A stretch of 64,000 nucleotides of DNA from Bosea sp. ANAM02 (GTDB lineage: Bacteria > Pseudomonadota > Alphaproteobacteria > Rhizobiales > Beijerinckiaceae). The notes below the pieces were generated by a model. That model saw only the letters and a list, made by a program, of their open reading frames with translations, was not told the origin of the DNA and searched no databases. The number at the start of each line of letters is the position of its first letter. Position 1 is the stretch's first letter. The translations under genes and the position numbers were made by a program. Shown piece by piece: positions 45,182 through 53,196 of the stretch. Location: assembly GCF_011764485.1 (NCBI RefSeq), contig NZ_AP022848.1, positions 4,616,001 to 4,680,000 on the forward strand. The letters are read 5' to 3'.

Positions 45182-46375
45182 CTAGTCCCAGGACTGGCAG
45201 ACGCGGGGGTGGTGGAGCAGGCATTCGGGGCCGGCCGGCGTGACGAGGACCATCTCGCCGAGCGCCGCGCCGCCGAGATCGGGCACGAACAGATTGGGAT
45301 GCAGCTCCAAGATCATGCCGGGCGCCAACGCGAGATCGGAGGTCGCGGCCGGCGGCGCGCCGGGATCGAAATGCTGGCGGAACACGCCGGTCGTCAGCGG
45401 CTCCTCATAGGAGAAGCCGAGACCATGCCCGTTGCGGAAGCGCCGGAGGCGCCGGCGGTCCTGCGCATCGACGCGCCCGGCCAGAACCGCCTCCATGGCC
45501 TGCTCGGCTCCGCCCAGCGGCAGGCCTGGACGCAGGGCCGACAGCCCCGCTTCCAGCATGGCCTCGACATGACCGGCGAGTTCGTGGTGCTCGGCCTTCT
45601 GCGGCCCGATGCCGCCCATCCGGATGCCGTGGCCCCAATGGCCGTCGACCGTCAGCGCGACGCCGAAGAGAACCTGGTCGCCCGGCTCGGGCACCCGCCG
45701 CGCCTCCGCCGGCCAGTAGCGCGGATAATCGGCTGCCGGCGCGACGGTCAGCCAGGTCCGGCAATAGTCGGCGCCCTGCCGACGCGCCTCGGTTTCGAGG
45801 TTGAGCTGGACCTCCCAGGCCGGCAGCCGCCGCGCCAACTCTCCGCCCAGCCGGCCGAAGAGCACATCGCACAAGGCCGCAGCCTCGCGATGCAGCGCGA
45901 TGGCATGCGCATCCTTGGCCAGCCGCAGCCGTGCCGCGGCTTCGTCCAGCGCCAGGCCGATGGCGACCCCATCCCGTGTCAGCGCGGCATCGACCTGCCG
46001 GGGCAGTTCGCCGAAGCCCACCGTCGCAAGGGAAGCCCCCGGCAGACGCGCCGCAAGCGCCGTGCCCCAATCCAGCGGCGGAACATATTCGACGACGAGA
46101 TCGGGCCGGCTCTCGAGTGCGAGCGGCAGCATGAACGGGCTGCCCAACAGCAAGCGTGCGCCCGCGGGGGTGACGAGCAGCAGCGACAGGCTTTCATGCC
46201 CATCCCAGCCGCTGAAGAAACGAAGAGCGCCGTGGGAGGCGCTGCCGGCGCCAAGAGCACTGCCGAAACCGAAGATAGCTGCACTGTCGGCGCCGTGATC
46301 GCGCGCTAGGCGCAGCAGCGCGTCTCGTCGCTGCGCAAACAGGTCTGGGTTGTCTCCCGGCACCTCACCCGTCAT
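45182..46375 (-). CDS. M24/pita-bread-fold protein lacking standard metal ligands (creatinase/ectoine-hydrolase-like?)
   Basis: A 397-aa protein with an N-terminal creatinase-type domain (residues about 1-150) and a C-terminal pita-bread domain (about 160-397). Normally the fold binds two metals through Asp, Asp, His, Glu, Glu. By eye only the His of NGHGLGF (near residue 322) is retained. The region of the two Asp reads VALTVDGHWGHGIR, the first Glu position reads ILELHPN and the last ALGEMVL. Creatinase, which hydrolyses a C-N bond without metal, is a precedent. A plain Xaa-Pro aminopeptidase label would mislead. It is first of the TRAP/amidase operon. Confidence 0.8.
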   Translation of the reverse strand: MTGEVPGDNPDLFAQRRDALLRLARDHGADSAAIFGFGSALGAGSASHGALRFFSGWDGHESLSLLLVTPAGARLLLGSPFMLPLALESRPDLVVEYVPPLDWGTALAARLPGASLATVGFGELPRQVDAALTRDGVAIGLALDEAAARLRLAKDAHAIALHREAAALCDVLFGRLGGELARRLPAWEVQLNLETEARRQGADYCRTWLTVAPAADYPRYWPAEARRVPEPGDQVLFGVALTVDGHWGHGIRMGGIGPQKAEHHELAGHVEAMLEAGLSALRPGLPLGGAEQAMEAVLAGRVDAQDRRRLRRFRNGHGLGFSYEEPLTTGVFRQHFDPGAPPAATSDLALAPGMILELHPNLFVPDLGGAALGEMVLVTPAGPECLLHHPRVCQSWD

Positions 46376-46491
46376 TGCGGATCAGACCGGGACGACGAAG
46401 ATGGCGGCCATGACCGGCCGCACCGAAACAACGATGTCTGCAAGATCCAACGCGTGACCCCTCTGCCGCGACTTTAGAGCCGTCTATGCAT

Positions 46492-46509
46492 CGATATTGC
46501 AGGATATCG
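46492..46509. promoter_or_regulatory. Palindrome upstream of the M24-TRAP operon (LysR site candidate)
   Basis: CGATAT and ATATCG flank TGCAGG in the 185-bp gap between the LysR gene stop and the M24 start. The spacing is compatible with a T-N11-A LysR box. It lies about 117-134 bp upstream of the M24 ATG. Short, so weak evidence on its own. Confidence 0.35.
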
Positions 46510-46560
46510 GGGCGTTGCTGTCCAATCGTATGTTTGGAACCGAGATATAAATCAGATTTA

Positions 46561-47466
46561 TCACCCGTCCCGGCCGGCGGAAGCCTGCCGCGCGACCGCT
46601 TGCGCCATGCGGGCGATGACGCGGGCGGGGTGACTGTCGGGCCCGTCGATCCAGCTCGCGGTAAAACTCAGATCGGGCAGCGGGTCGGCCTCGACGTCGA
46701 GGATCTCCAGTTCGCCGCGCTCCAGTTCGCGGTCGAGAAAGACCGGCGTGATCACGGCGGCGCCGATGCCGTCCAGCACCATGCGCACCACCATCAGGAG
46801 GGAGGCGCTGCCATACATGCGCGGGGTGGCGATGCCGGCGCGCATCAGCATGTCGCGGACCTGTCGGTAGGGCGAGCTGTTGGAGGGATAGGTGATGATC
46901 GGCAGCCCGGCGATGCGGGCGAGCGCGACCGGACCGGGACCGAGACCGGCGCCGGGTTTGACGACCCAGGCGAGCGGATAGGTGCAGAGCGGAAGGTTCT
47001 CCACCCGCGCCTCCAGCACCGGGCCGAGCAGGAAGGCGAGATCGATCTGCCGCGCCATCAGATGGGATTGCAGCACATGGGTACTGTCGACCTCGATCTC
47101 GAGAACGAGGGCCGGATAAGCGACGTGAACCTCCTCGATCAGCTTCGGCAGCCAGGTCTGCACGATGGTTTCCGCCACCCCGATGCGCAACGTGCCGCTC
47201 ATCGTGGTCTGGTCGCGGGCAGCCTGCATCATATCGCGGCGCGCCTGCATCATCCGCTCGGCATGGGCGAGCAGTTCATGGCCCTTGGCGGTGAGCGTGA
47301 CTCCACGCGCATCGCGCTCGAACAGGCGCACGCCGAGGGCCGCCTCCAGCGAGGCGATCCGCTGCGAAATCGCGGGCTGGGTCGTGCCGAGCTTCTCCGA
47401 AGCCGCCCGCAGGCTGCCGAGCGCGGCGGCCCAGAAGAAGGTCTCGATGTTGCGCAGGTCGATCAT
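46561..47466 (-). CDS. LysR-family transcriptional regulator
   Basis: A 301-aa regulator. The N-terminal winged HTH is MIDLRNIETFFWAAALGSLRAASEKLGTTQPAISQRIASLEAALGVRLFERDARGVTLT. The substrate domain runs from about residue 90 to the end (TMSGTLRIGVAETIVQTWLPKLIEEV at its start). The ATG at 47466 matches the normal LysR start; the frame continues 17 codons upstream without support. It is on the same strand as, and upstream of, the M24-TRAP-amidase operon, the likely target. Some LysR proteins are divergent from their target, so the orientation is not the classic one. Confidence 0.92.
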   Translation of the reverse strand: MIDLRNIETFFWAAALGSLRAASEKLGTTQPAISQRIASLEAALGVRLFERDARGVTLTAKGHELLAHAERMMQARRDMMQAARDQTTMSGTLRIGVAETIVQTWLPKLIEEVHVAYPALVLEIEVDSTHVLQSHLMARQIDLAFLLGPVLEARVENLPLCTYPLAWVVKPGAGLGPGPVALARIAGLPIITYPSNSSPYRQVRDMLMRAGIATPRMYGSASLLMVVRMVLDGIGAAVITPVFLDRELERGELEILDVEADPLPDLSFTASWIDGPDSHPARVIARMAQAVARQASAGRDG

Positions 47467-47987
47467 GGCGCGATGATGCCGGGGAGCCGACCGAGAACCA
47501 ATCAAAAAAGCCGCCATGGATCCGCGCGGGATCGCCGGTATCGTCGCGCGAGGCGAGGACTGCCCGTGCGGCCCCGGTTCCGACAGGCGCTACCGGCCGC
47601 TTCCTGACGGCAGGATCCGCCAAGCACGCTCCCGGCTCATCGGCGAGCCGCGATAGCGTGCGGAAATTTCGGCATCTGCAAACGTCCGATGCGGTGCGGC
47701 CTTGCCGGGGATGTCGCGGGCTTTTACGCAGATGATAGTCCCTGAGGCCCGCAAAGCCGCCCGGATATACGGATCATAACCAGCGGAGAGCTCTACGGCT
47801 TGTCGAAGGTTGAGCTTTGTCGGCGGCGAGCGTCGCCGGGCCTCGCCAACGACGCCCCCTGGCGATGTTTCTCCGGGGCGATCCAAGGCGCGCGCGAAAG
47901 ATAAAGCGCCTCGACACCAATTCGATTGAAGCTGCCGATCGGGTGGCTCCCTCGCTGCTGGCGTTGCCGATGCTTGAATGCGCAAAG

Positions 47988-48019
47988 CCCCGCGGTATTT
48001 TGGCCACGGGGATTTTTTT
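47988..48019 (+). terminator. Intrinsic terminator-like hairpin
   Basis: CCCCGCGG and CCACGGGG form an 8-bp stem with one mismatch and a TATTTTGG loop, followed by ATTTTTTTA. No gene reads into it on the plus strand. On the minus strand it lies just after the tRNA-fMet-like 3' end, as a tRNA terminator would, though the T-run on that side is short (CTTTG). Confidence 0.55.
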
Positions 48020-48022
48020 ATT

Positions 48023-48044
48023 TGGTTGCGGGGGCTCGCAACCA
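48023..48044 (-). other. tRNA-fMet 3'-end-like sequence inside a palindrome
   Basis: On the minus strand 48035-48023 reads GCCCCCGCAACCA, identical to the usual 3' end of alphaproteobacterial tRNA-fMet including CCA. The T-arm is missing; instead the sequence continues as GAGCGCAACCA-like text, so TGGTTGCG (48023-48030) and CGCAACCA (48037-48044) form a perfect 8-bp inverted repeat. This could be an attachment-site remnant. The match is only 13 nt. Confidence 0.3.
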
Positions 48045-48175
48045 CCGATCCCGACATTCGTTAGTGCTGGCGATCTAACGCCTTGTGGTCGAGATGACCC
48101 GTTTCCGCGAACTTTTCCCAGGTGTGGTGCTCATCGTGGAGCTATTCATCTTCGATATCTAAGCGGCGACCAATG

Positions 48176-48475
48176 TTACAGCCCAACTCCGCCTACGAGC
48201 ATGTACTTGATCTCGACGAACTCATCCATGCCGTGGAGCGATCCCTCGCGGCCGAGGCCCGACTCCTTCACACCGCCGAAGGGGGCGACCTCAGTGCCGA
48301 GAATGGCGGAGTTGATGCCGACCATGCCGGATTCGAGTTCCTCCGCGACGCGGAAGGCGCGGCCGAGATCCTTCGAGTAGAAATAGGCGGCCAACCCGAA
48401 GGGCGTGTCGTTGGCCATAGTGACGACCTCGTCCTCGGTCGTGAAGCGGTAGACCGGCGAAAGCTCAGAGGGAGC
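48176..48475 (-). pseudogene. C-terminal remnant of a gabD-like succinate-semialdehyde dehydrogenase
   Basis: About 99 codons encode the tail of an NAD(P)-dependent aldehyde dehydrogenase: SPVYRFTTEDEVVTMANDTPFGLAAYFYSKDL, then RVAEELESGMVGINSAILGTEVAPFGGVKESGLGREGS and IKYMLVGGVGL. GabD proteins are about 480 residues, so roughly the first 380, including the catalytic Cys and Glu, are missing. The frame runs on upstream into AT-rich DNA without homology (ending at an ATG-like start at 48541). The gene was cut at about 48475, likely by the event that formed the scar. Confidence 0.85.
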
Positions 48476-48550
48476 AAACCGGGACAAAAATTTAATGATT
48501 TTAGCTATAGAAATGTAATGACGACAACACCAATGAGTCATCGATTTAAA

Positions 48551-48630
48551 TGGCGCGAGCGACGGGGTTCGAACACGTAACCTCCAGAGTGACAGGTCGG
48601 AAATTCGTGCATGGCTCTAATGGTCCGTTA
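48551..48630 (-). pseudogene. Degenerate tRNA-Asp
   Basis: Read on the minus strand the element ends GTTCGAACCCCGTCGCTCGC-GCCA, matching the 3' half of alphaproteobacterial tRNA-Asp as I recall it. The anticodon loop CTGTCAC (GUC anticodon) is kept, followed by GGAGGT. The anticodon stem has mismatches, the T-stem has one, the D-arm keeps only AGAGC with extra bases after it, and no acceptor 5' strand GCGAGCG is found. It cannot fold as a working tRNA. Confidence 0.6.
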
Positions 48631-48735
48631 CACATTTCCGCGTACGAACCGGCTCATAACCAGAAATGTAATGGTTCCCTTGTGGCCTTTATTTCTCGTG
48701 GAGCCGCACCGCCAAACGATCGAACACGAAGATCG

Positions 48736-48888
48736 TCATTGGGTATCTCGTTCGTCATCGATCAGGATGCGCTCAGCCGCTCCGTTGAGGTCATCATATT
48801 GGCCATTGCGAAGCGACCATAGGAAGGCGGCAAGACCCGCCCCGCCCAGTAGCAATGCTAATGGGACGAGGAAAACGAGGCTGCTCAT
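48736..48888 (-). CDS. ccoS: CcoS, cbb3 oxidase assembly protein
   Basis: A 50-aa protein starting MSSLVFLVPLALLLGGAGLAAFLWSLRNGQYDDL. It has one membrane segment followed by the family phrase WSLRNGQYDDLNGAAERIL. CcoS is needed for cofactor insertion into cbb3 oxidase. The ATG at 48888 overlaps the ccoI stop by 4 bp. It is the last gene of the cco cluster, next to the decayed region. Its length is normal for the family. Confidence 0.93.
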   Translation of the reverse strand: MSSLVFLVPLALLLGGAGLAAFLWSLRNGQYDDLNGAAERILIDDERDTQ

Positions 48889-51140
48889 TCACCCGGCTCC
48901 TGAACCAAGAGTCTTCCAGCCGGTTGCGAGCTGGCGTTGACAGGCACGAGCGCTCGTCCTGCATCGAGGCGCAAGGCATTGGCGACGACGAGGATCGAGG
49001 ACAGCGACATGGCAAGCGCCGCGATCAGCGGCGTGACATAGCCGGCGATCGCGACCGGCAGGGCGAGCACATTATAGAGGATCGCGAGCGCGAAGTTCTG
49101 CCGCACCAGCCGGCCGGCGGCCCGCGCGACGGCGACAGCGACCGGTACGGCATCGAGCCCGTCATGCAGGAAGACAAAATCCGCGGCGTTGCGGCCGATA
49201 TCGGCGGCCGAGGCCGGCGCCATCGAGGCATGCGCCATGGCCAGCGCCGGAGCATCGTTGAGGCCGTCGCCGACCATCAGCACCTTGCGTCCCTCGGTCG
49301 CCAGCGCGGCGAGACGCTCAACCTTCCCGGCAGGCAGCAAACCGGCTGAGACCTCGTCGATGCCAAGCCGGCCCGCGATCGGTTGCACGGCCTCCGGACG
49401 ATCGCCGGAGAGCAGCACGATGGCGAGCCCACCCCCGCGCAGGGCATCGACGGCGGCACGCGCCTGCGGGCGCAAGGTCTCGGCAAAGGCGAAGCAGGCG
49501 ACGAGCGCGCCATCGCGGCTCAGCACCGTGCCGTTTTCCGGCTGGCCGCCCGCTTCCGCAAGTGCCCATTCCGCCCGCCCGAGGCGATAAAGATGGCCTT
49601 CCAGCGCGGCCTCGATTCCGAGCCCAGGATGCTCCCGAACTTCGCTCGGCGCCAGCCCCGCGTCCGGCGCCGCAGCCGCGATGGCGCGCGAGAGCGGGTG
49701 GCTGGAACGCCGCGCAATGGCCGCCGCGATGGCAAGATCGTTTGCCTGGAGCGAAGTAGGATCGACAAGTTGCGGCTGGCCATAGGTCAGCGTGCCCGTC
49801 TTGTCGAAGGCGACCGTATCGATCTCGGCGATCCGCTCGATGGCGGAGCCATCCTTCACCATGATGCCGGCCTCAAACAGGCGCCGCGAGGCCACGACCT
49901 GCACGATCGGCACCGCCAGCCCCAGCGCGCAGGGGCAGGTGATGATCAGTACGGCAATCGCGATGGTGATTGCCCGGTGCCAGTCGCCGGTGGCCATCAT
50001 CCACCCGAGGAAGGCGATCAGCGCGGTCGCATGGACGACTGGCGAATAGAGCGCCGCCGCCCGGTCGGCGATGCGCCGATAACGGGCGCGGCCACCCTCC
50101 GCCGCCTCCATCAATCGGACCATCTCGGCAAGGAACGAGCTCTCGGCCTTTGCCGTTGCGCGGATCGTCAGCGGACCGGAGAGATTGAGCGTTCCGGCCT
50201 GCACCGGCATGCCCGGCGAGACGGATCGCGGCGCGCTCTCGCCGGTGGCGATGGCGCAGTCGAGCTCGGAAGCGCCCTCCTCCACGATGCCGTCGACCGG
50301 CACACGTTCGCCGGCGGTGAGCGCGATGCGCATGCCCGGCACGACCTCCCCCAGTGGCAGATAGTTCCGACTGCCATCGGCATCGAGCACGGTCGCGCCG
50401 CGCGGCGCCAGTCGCATCAGGCCGCGCACGGCAGCCCGCGTCTTCTCATGCATCAGGTGGTCGAGCGTTCGGCCAATCAGCAGGAAGAAGATCAGCGAGG
50501 TCGCGGCATCGAAATAGGCATGCGGGCCATCGTGGATCGTGTCGTAGAGGCTGAGCGCGAAGGCGAGGCAGATGCCGATCGAGATCGGCACGTCCATATT
50601 GGTGCGCCCGCGCCGCAGCACGACCCAGGCGGAAGCGAAGAAGATGCGGCCCGAGTAGATCAGGCAGGGCAAGGCCAGCGCGCCGGAAATCCAGTGGAAG
50701 GCCTGCCGCGTCTCAGGCTCCGCCCCCGACCAGACCGAGACCGAGAGCAGCATGATGTTCATGGCGCAGAAGCCGGCGACTGCCAGCGCCCGGATCAGCC
50801 GGTCGCGCTCGGGGTCCGTCCCTTCCGCCGCGCTCTCGAAGAGATGGCCGGGATAGCCGAGCCCGGCCAGCGCCGTCAGCAGCTCCGGCGCCTGCTCGCC
50901 CCGCCACTGCACGGCAACGCGGCGGGTCGAGAGATTGACCCGGACCTGCGCCACGCCCGGCAGTCGCGCAAGCCCGGTCTCGACCGTCCTTATGCAGGCG
51001 GCGCAGTGCAGGCCGGGGACCGAAAGGTCGCTCTGCCGCAGACCATTGCCGAGATCGCGGCTGGCGAGGCGAATCTCCTGCCGCGCAGCGGACGGATCGG
51101 GCGCGCCGTCCAGAGCCAGCGGCGGCGCGCAGCAGCTCAC
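48885..51140 (-). CDS. ccoI: CcoI, copper-translocating P-type ATPase for cbb3 oxidase assembly
   Basis: A 751-aa heavy-metal P1B-ATPase. An N-terminal cysteine pair MSCC, then a metal-binding domain with GLHCAACIRTVE (Cys46, Cys49), eight or so membrane segments, the metal-path motif ITCPCALGLAVP, the phosphorylation site DKTGTLT and the hinge GDGLNDAPALAMA. It supplies copper to the CcoN active site. It starts at a GTG at 51140 that overlaps the DUF2189 stop (GTGA). FixI-type proteins have this length. Confidence 0.94.
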   Translation of the reverse strand: MSCCAPPLALDGAPDPSAARQEIRLASRDLGNGLRQSDLSVPGLHCAACIRTVETGLARLPGVAQVRVNLSTRRVAVQWRGEQAPELLTALAGLGYPGHLFESAAEGTDPERDRLIRALAVAGFCAMNIMLLSVSVWSGAEPETRQAFHWISGALALPCLIYSGRIFFASAWVVLRRGRTNMDVPISIGICLAFALSLYDTIHDGPHAYFDAATSLIFFLLIGRTLDHLMHEKTRAAVRGLMRLAPRGATVLDADGSRNYLPLGEVVPGMRIALTAGERVPVDGIVEEGASELDCAIATGESAPRSVSPGMPVQAGTLNLSGPLTIRATAKAESSFLAEMVRLMEAAEGGRARYRRIADRAAALYSPVVHATALIAFLGWMMATGDWHRAITIAIAVLIITCPCALGLAVPIVQVVASRRLFEAGIMVKDGSAIERIAEIDTVAFDKTGTLTYGQPQLVDPTSLQANDLAIAAAIARRSSHPLSRAIAAAAPDAGLAPSEVREHPGLGIEAALEGHLYRLGRAEWALAEAGGQPENGTVLSRDGALVACFAFAETLRPQARAAVDALRGGGLAIVLLSGDRPEAVQPIAGRLGIDEVSAGLLPAGKVERLAALATEGRKVLMVGDGLNDAPALAMAHASMAPASAADIGRNAADFVFLHDGLDAVPVAVAVARAAGRLVRQNFALAILYNVLALPVAIAGYVTPLIAALAMSLSSILVVANALRLDAGRALVPVNASSQPAGRLLVQEPGE

Positions 51141-51922
51141 CTGAGCGCCTTGTAGCTGTGCCAGGTTGCGTGGCCGAGCAGCGGAAAGACGACGATCAGG
51201 CCGAGCAGCCCTGTCGCAACCGCGACGAGGAACAGCGCGAGCACGATAGCGCCCCAGGCGAGCATCACCGGCAGGTTCCGCCAGACCATTGAGATGCTGG
51301 TACCCATCGCGGTGAAGGCATCGACCCGCTCATCCAGCAGCATCGGGATCGCGAAGGCGCTGATGGCGAAGGAGAAGGCCGCGAACAGCCCGCCGACCAC
51401 GGTGCCGACCAAGAGCATCGCCCAGCCGACCGGCGTCCCGAACAGCATGGCAGCGACCTCGTGGAGTCCTGGGAACGGCCGCAGGCCGAAGAACAGCGCG
51501 TAGATGATCACGGCCGCCCGCATCCAGACCAGCATCAGCAGCGACAGGATCGCGCCCGTGTACCAGACCTGCCCGCCCGAGGCCGCCTTGACGAAGATCA
51601 TCCGCGAGAGGCTGACGGGCTCGCCCTGCCCGATCGCGCGGCTCTTCTGGTAGAGCCCGATCGCCAAGAGCGGCCCCATCACCATGAACCCGGCCAGAGC
51701 CGGGAACAGGATGTAGTCGAGCCCGAGCCGGAACAGGCCCCAGACGATGACGGCCGAGACCGCGAAAACCGCAAGCCCGTAGAGCAGGCTCGGCGCCGGA
51801 TCGCGCCAGAGGTCGCGCCAGCCCGCTCCGAGCCAGGACAGGGCGGCCCCCGCCGGCAGATTGCGCCGCCGCTGCGCGGCGAGAGGCAGCGGCATCTCCT
51901 GGCCGTTCCCGATCGCAGCCAT
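51137..51922 (-). CDS. DUF2189 integral membrane protein in the cco cluster
   Basis: A 261-aa membrane protein with about six hydrophobic segments, from SLLYGLAVFAVSAVIVWGLFRLGLDYILFPALAGFMVMGPLLAIGLYQKSR to the C-terminal LLGLIVVFPLLGHATWHSYKAL. The phrases GPLLAIGLYQKSRAIGQGE and FPLLGHATWHSYKAL are DUF2189 hallmarks. The ATG at 51922 follows AGGAGGAG; the longer frame to 52090 shadows the small gene upstream. In Rhizobiales cco clusters the position between ccoP and ccoI is usually taken by ccoG and ccoH; here this protein holds it. Function unknown. Confidence 0.85.
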   Translation of the reverse strand: MAAIGNGQEMPLPLAAQRRRNLPAGAALSWLGAGWRDLWRDPAPSLLYGLAVFAVSAVIVWGLFRLGLDYILFPALAGFMVMGPLLAIGLYQKSRAIGQGEPVSLSRMIFVKAASGGQVWYTGAILSLLMLVWMRAAVIIYALFFGLRPFPGLHEVAAMLFGTPVGWAMLLVGTVVGGLFAAFSFAISAFAIPMLLDERVDAFTAMGTSISMVWRNLPVMLAWGAIVLALFLVAVATGLLGLIVVFPLLGHATWHSYKALR

Positions 51923-51936
51923 GTGCTCCTCCTCCC

Positions 51937-52143
51937 TCAGCAGGACGGACGGGCGGCGCGGAACCCGCCCGCCTCGCCCGCCGATTTCGCATGCGGCACA
52001 CAGTCCGGCTGCGAGTCGATGGCGACATAGACCAGATGGGCGTTGGCGAGGATCAGCCCGCCCGCCAGCACCCCCGCGAGCGTCAGCCATAGGACCCTGC
52101 GCCCGCCGCGCCGCCGCGCCTCACCGTCCACTGGCGCGTTCAT
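51937..52143 (-). CDS. Small one-pass membrane protein in the cco cluster
   Basis: A 68-aa protein: a basic N-terminus (GEARRRGGRR), one membrane segment (VLWLTLAGVLAGGLILANAHLVYVAI) and a short periplasmic tail with two Cys (DCVPH and the C-terminal SC). Its ATG overlaps the ccoP stop by 4 bp, so it is translated with the oxidase. It is too short to be CcoH/FixH (about 150 aa or more). The two Cys could pair or hold a metal. I recall similar small proteins in cco clusters but no assigned function. Confidence 0.75.
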   Translation of the reverse strand: MNAPVDGEARRRGGRRVLWLTLAGVLAGGLILANAHLVYVAIDSQPDCVPHAKSAGEAGGFRAARPSC

Positions 52144-53018
52144 CGCTTCGCCTCGCCCAGCGAGCCGACATAGAGCGCCAGCAGCTTGATATCCGTCGGC
52201 GACAGGCGGCCCTCCCAGCTCGGCATCTGGCCCTGCCGCCCGCCATGGATGCTGTTGACCACCGATTGCAGGTCCCCGCCATAAATCCAGTTGGCATCAG
52301 TCAGGTCCGGCGCCCCGAGATCATGCTGGCCCTTCGCGTTTTCGCCGTGGCAGGCGACGCAATTCGCCGCGAAGACCTCTTTGCCGGCCGGGACGCGCGC
52401 CTGCTCGGCCGCGTCGAGCTTCTGGCCCGAGAGCGAGCGGACATAAGAAGCGACGGCGAGCACTTGCTCGCGCTGGAGGATGCCATCGCGGCCGAAGGCC
52501 ATCATCTGCGCGGTGCGCGTATCCTTGGCCGTGCCGTTGATCCCGACACGGATCGTCTCGGCGATCGCCTCGGGACTGCCGCCCCAAAGCCAGGAGCCGG
52601 CGGCGAGATTGGGGAATCCCGGCCCGCCCCTGCCCTGCACGCCGTGACAGACGGCGCAGTTGTCCTCGAAGAGCGTGCGGCCGGTGTCGCGGACATGGCG
52701 CATCAGCTGGGGATCGGCGGCGATCTCGGCGAAGGAGGCCTTGTCGAGCTTCGCGGTCCAGCTTGCCCGCTCGGCCGCGGCATTACGCACCTGCTCGGTC
52801 ACGACCTCGCGCTGATCGATGCCGAGCAGCCCCTTGGTGTAGGTCACGCCCAGCGGCCAGGCCGGCATCAGCAGCCAGTAGCCGATGGCGAACAGGGTGG
52901 TGACGGCCAGGAAGAACAATACCACACGCGGAATCGGCGTATCGAGTTCCTCGATGCCGTTCCACTCGTGGCCGGTCGTCATTGTCCCGGTGACGGGATC
53001 GCGTGCCGAATCTGCCAT
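52140..53018 (-). CDS. ccoP: CcoP, dihaem cytochrome c subunit of cbb3 oxidase
   Basis: A 292-aa subunit with a cytoplasmic N-terminus (EWNGIEELDTPIPR), one membrane anchor (VVLFFLAVTTLFAIGYWLLMPAWP) and two cytochrome c domains. Haem sites are CAVCH at residues 121-125 and CVACH at 220-224, with axial Met candidates in MMAF and QMPSW. It passes electrons from soluble cytochrome c to CcoO. It follows ccoQ by 3 bp. Confidence 0.95.
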   Translation of the reverse strand: MADSARDPVTGTMTTGHEWNGIEELDTPIPRVVLFFLAVTTLFAIGYWLLMPAWPLGVTYTKGLLGIDQREVVTEQVRNAAAERASWTAKLDKASFAEIAADPQLMRHVRDTGRTLFEDNCAVCHGVQGRGGPGFPNLAAGSWLWGGSPEAIAETIRVGINGTAKDTRTAQMMAFGRDGILQREQVLAVASYVRSLSGQKLDAAEQARVPAGKEVFAANCVACHGENAKGQHDLGAPDLTDANWIYGGDLQSVVNSIHGGRQGQMPSWEGRLSPTDIKLLALYVGSLGEAKR

Positions 53019-53021
53019 CGC

Positions 53022-53192
53022 TCAATCCCCCGGCCTGTCGTCCTTGTCGAAAATGCTCGTCTTGGCCCGGTCGAAGCGTTTCCGGTTCGAGGGCCACAAG
53101 GCGTAGATCAGCACGCCGGCCGCCATCGTGATGAGGTAGAACAGTCCCCAGCTCTTGGCGAAACCGGCCAGCGTGTTGTGATCGACCTCCAT
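53022..53192 (-). CDS. ccoQ: CcoQ, small subunit of cbb3 oxidase
   Basis: A 56-aa protein: MEVDHNTLAGFAKSWGLFY, one membrane segment (LFYLITMAAGVLIYALWPSNRKRFD), then a charged tail. The phrase YALWPSNRKRFDRA is diagnostic of CcoQ/FixQ. It stabilises the oxidase complex under oxygen. The ATG is 4 bp after the ccoO stop and the TGA is 3 bp before the ccoP start. Confidence 0.93.
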   Translation of the reverse strand: MEVDHNTLAGFAKSWGLFYLITMAAGVLIYALWPSNRKRFDRAKTSIFDKDDRPGD

Positions 53193-53196
53193 CGGC

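Larger units (their letters stand above)
47467..48735. other. Gene-poor decayed region (1.27 kb), probable integration scar
   Basis: No open frame here has recognisable protein similarity except the gabD-like remnant at 48176-48475. The stretch holds a terminator-like hairpin (47988-48019), a tRNA-fMet-like 3' end (48023-48044) and a degenerate tRNA-Asp (48551-48630). The base composition turns AT-rich around 48480-48550, unlike the rest of the window. Together these suggest an old insertion or deletion junction. Confidence 0.6.

Noticed and set aside
47590..48057. 155-codon minus frame and overlapping plus frames in the decayed region
   Set aside because: No recognisable domain, no good ribosome-binding site, and overlap with the terminator-like hairpin and tRNA-like end.
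48551..48630. Intact tRNA-Asp gene
   Set aside because: The acceptor 5' strand and D-arm are missing and the anticodon stem is mismatched, so it is listed as a degenerate remnant only.
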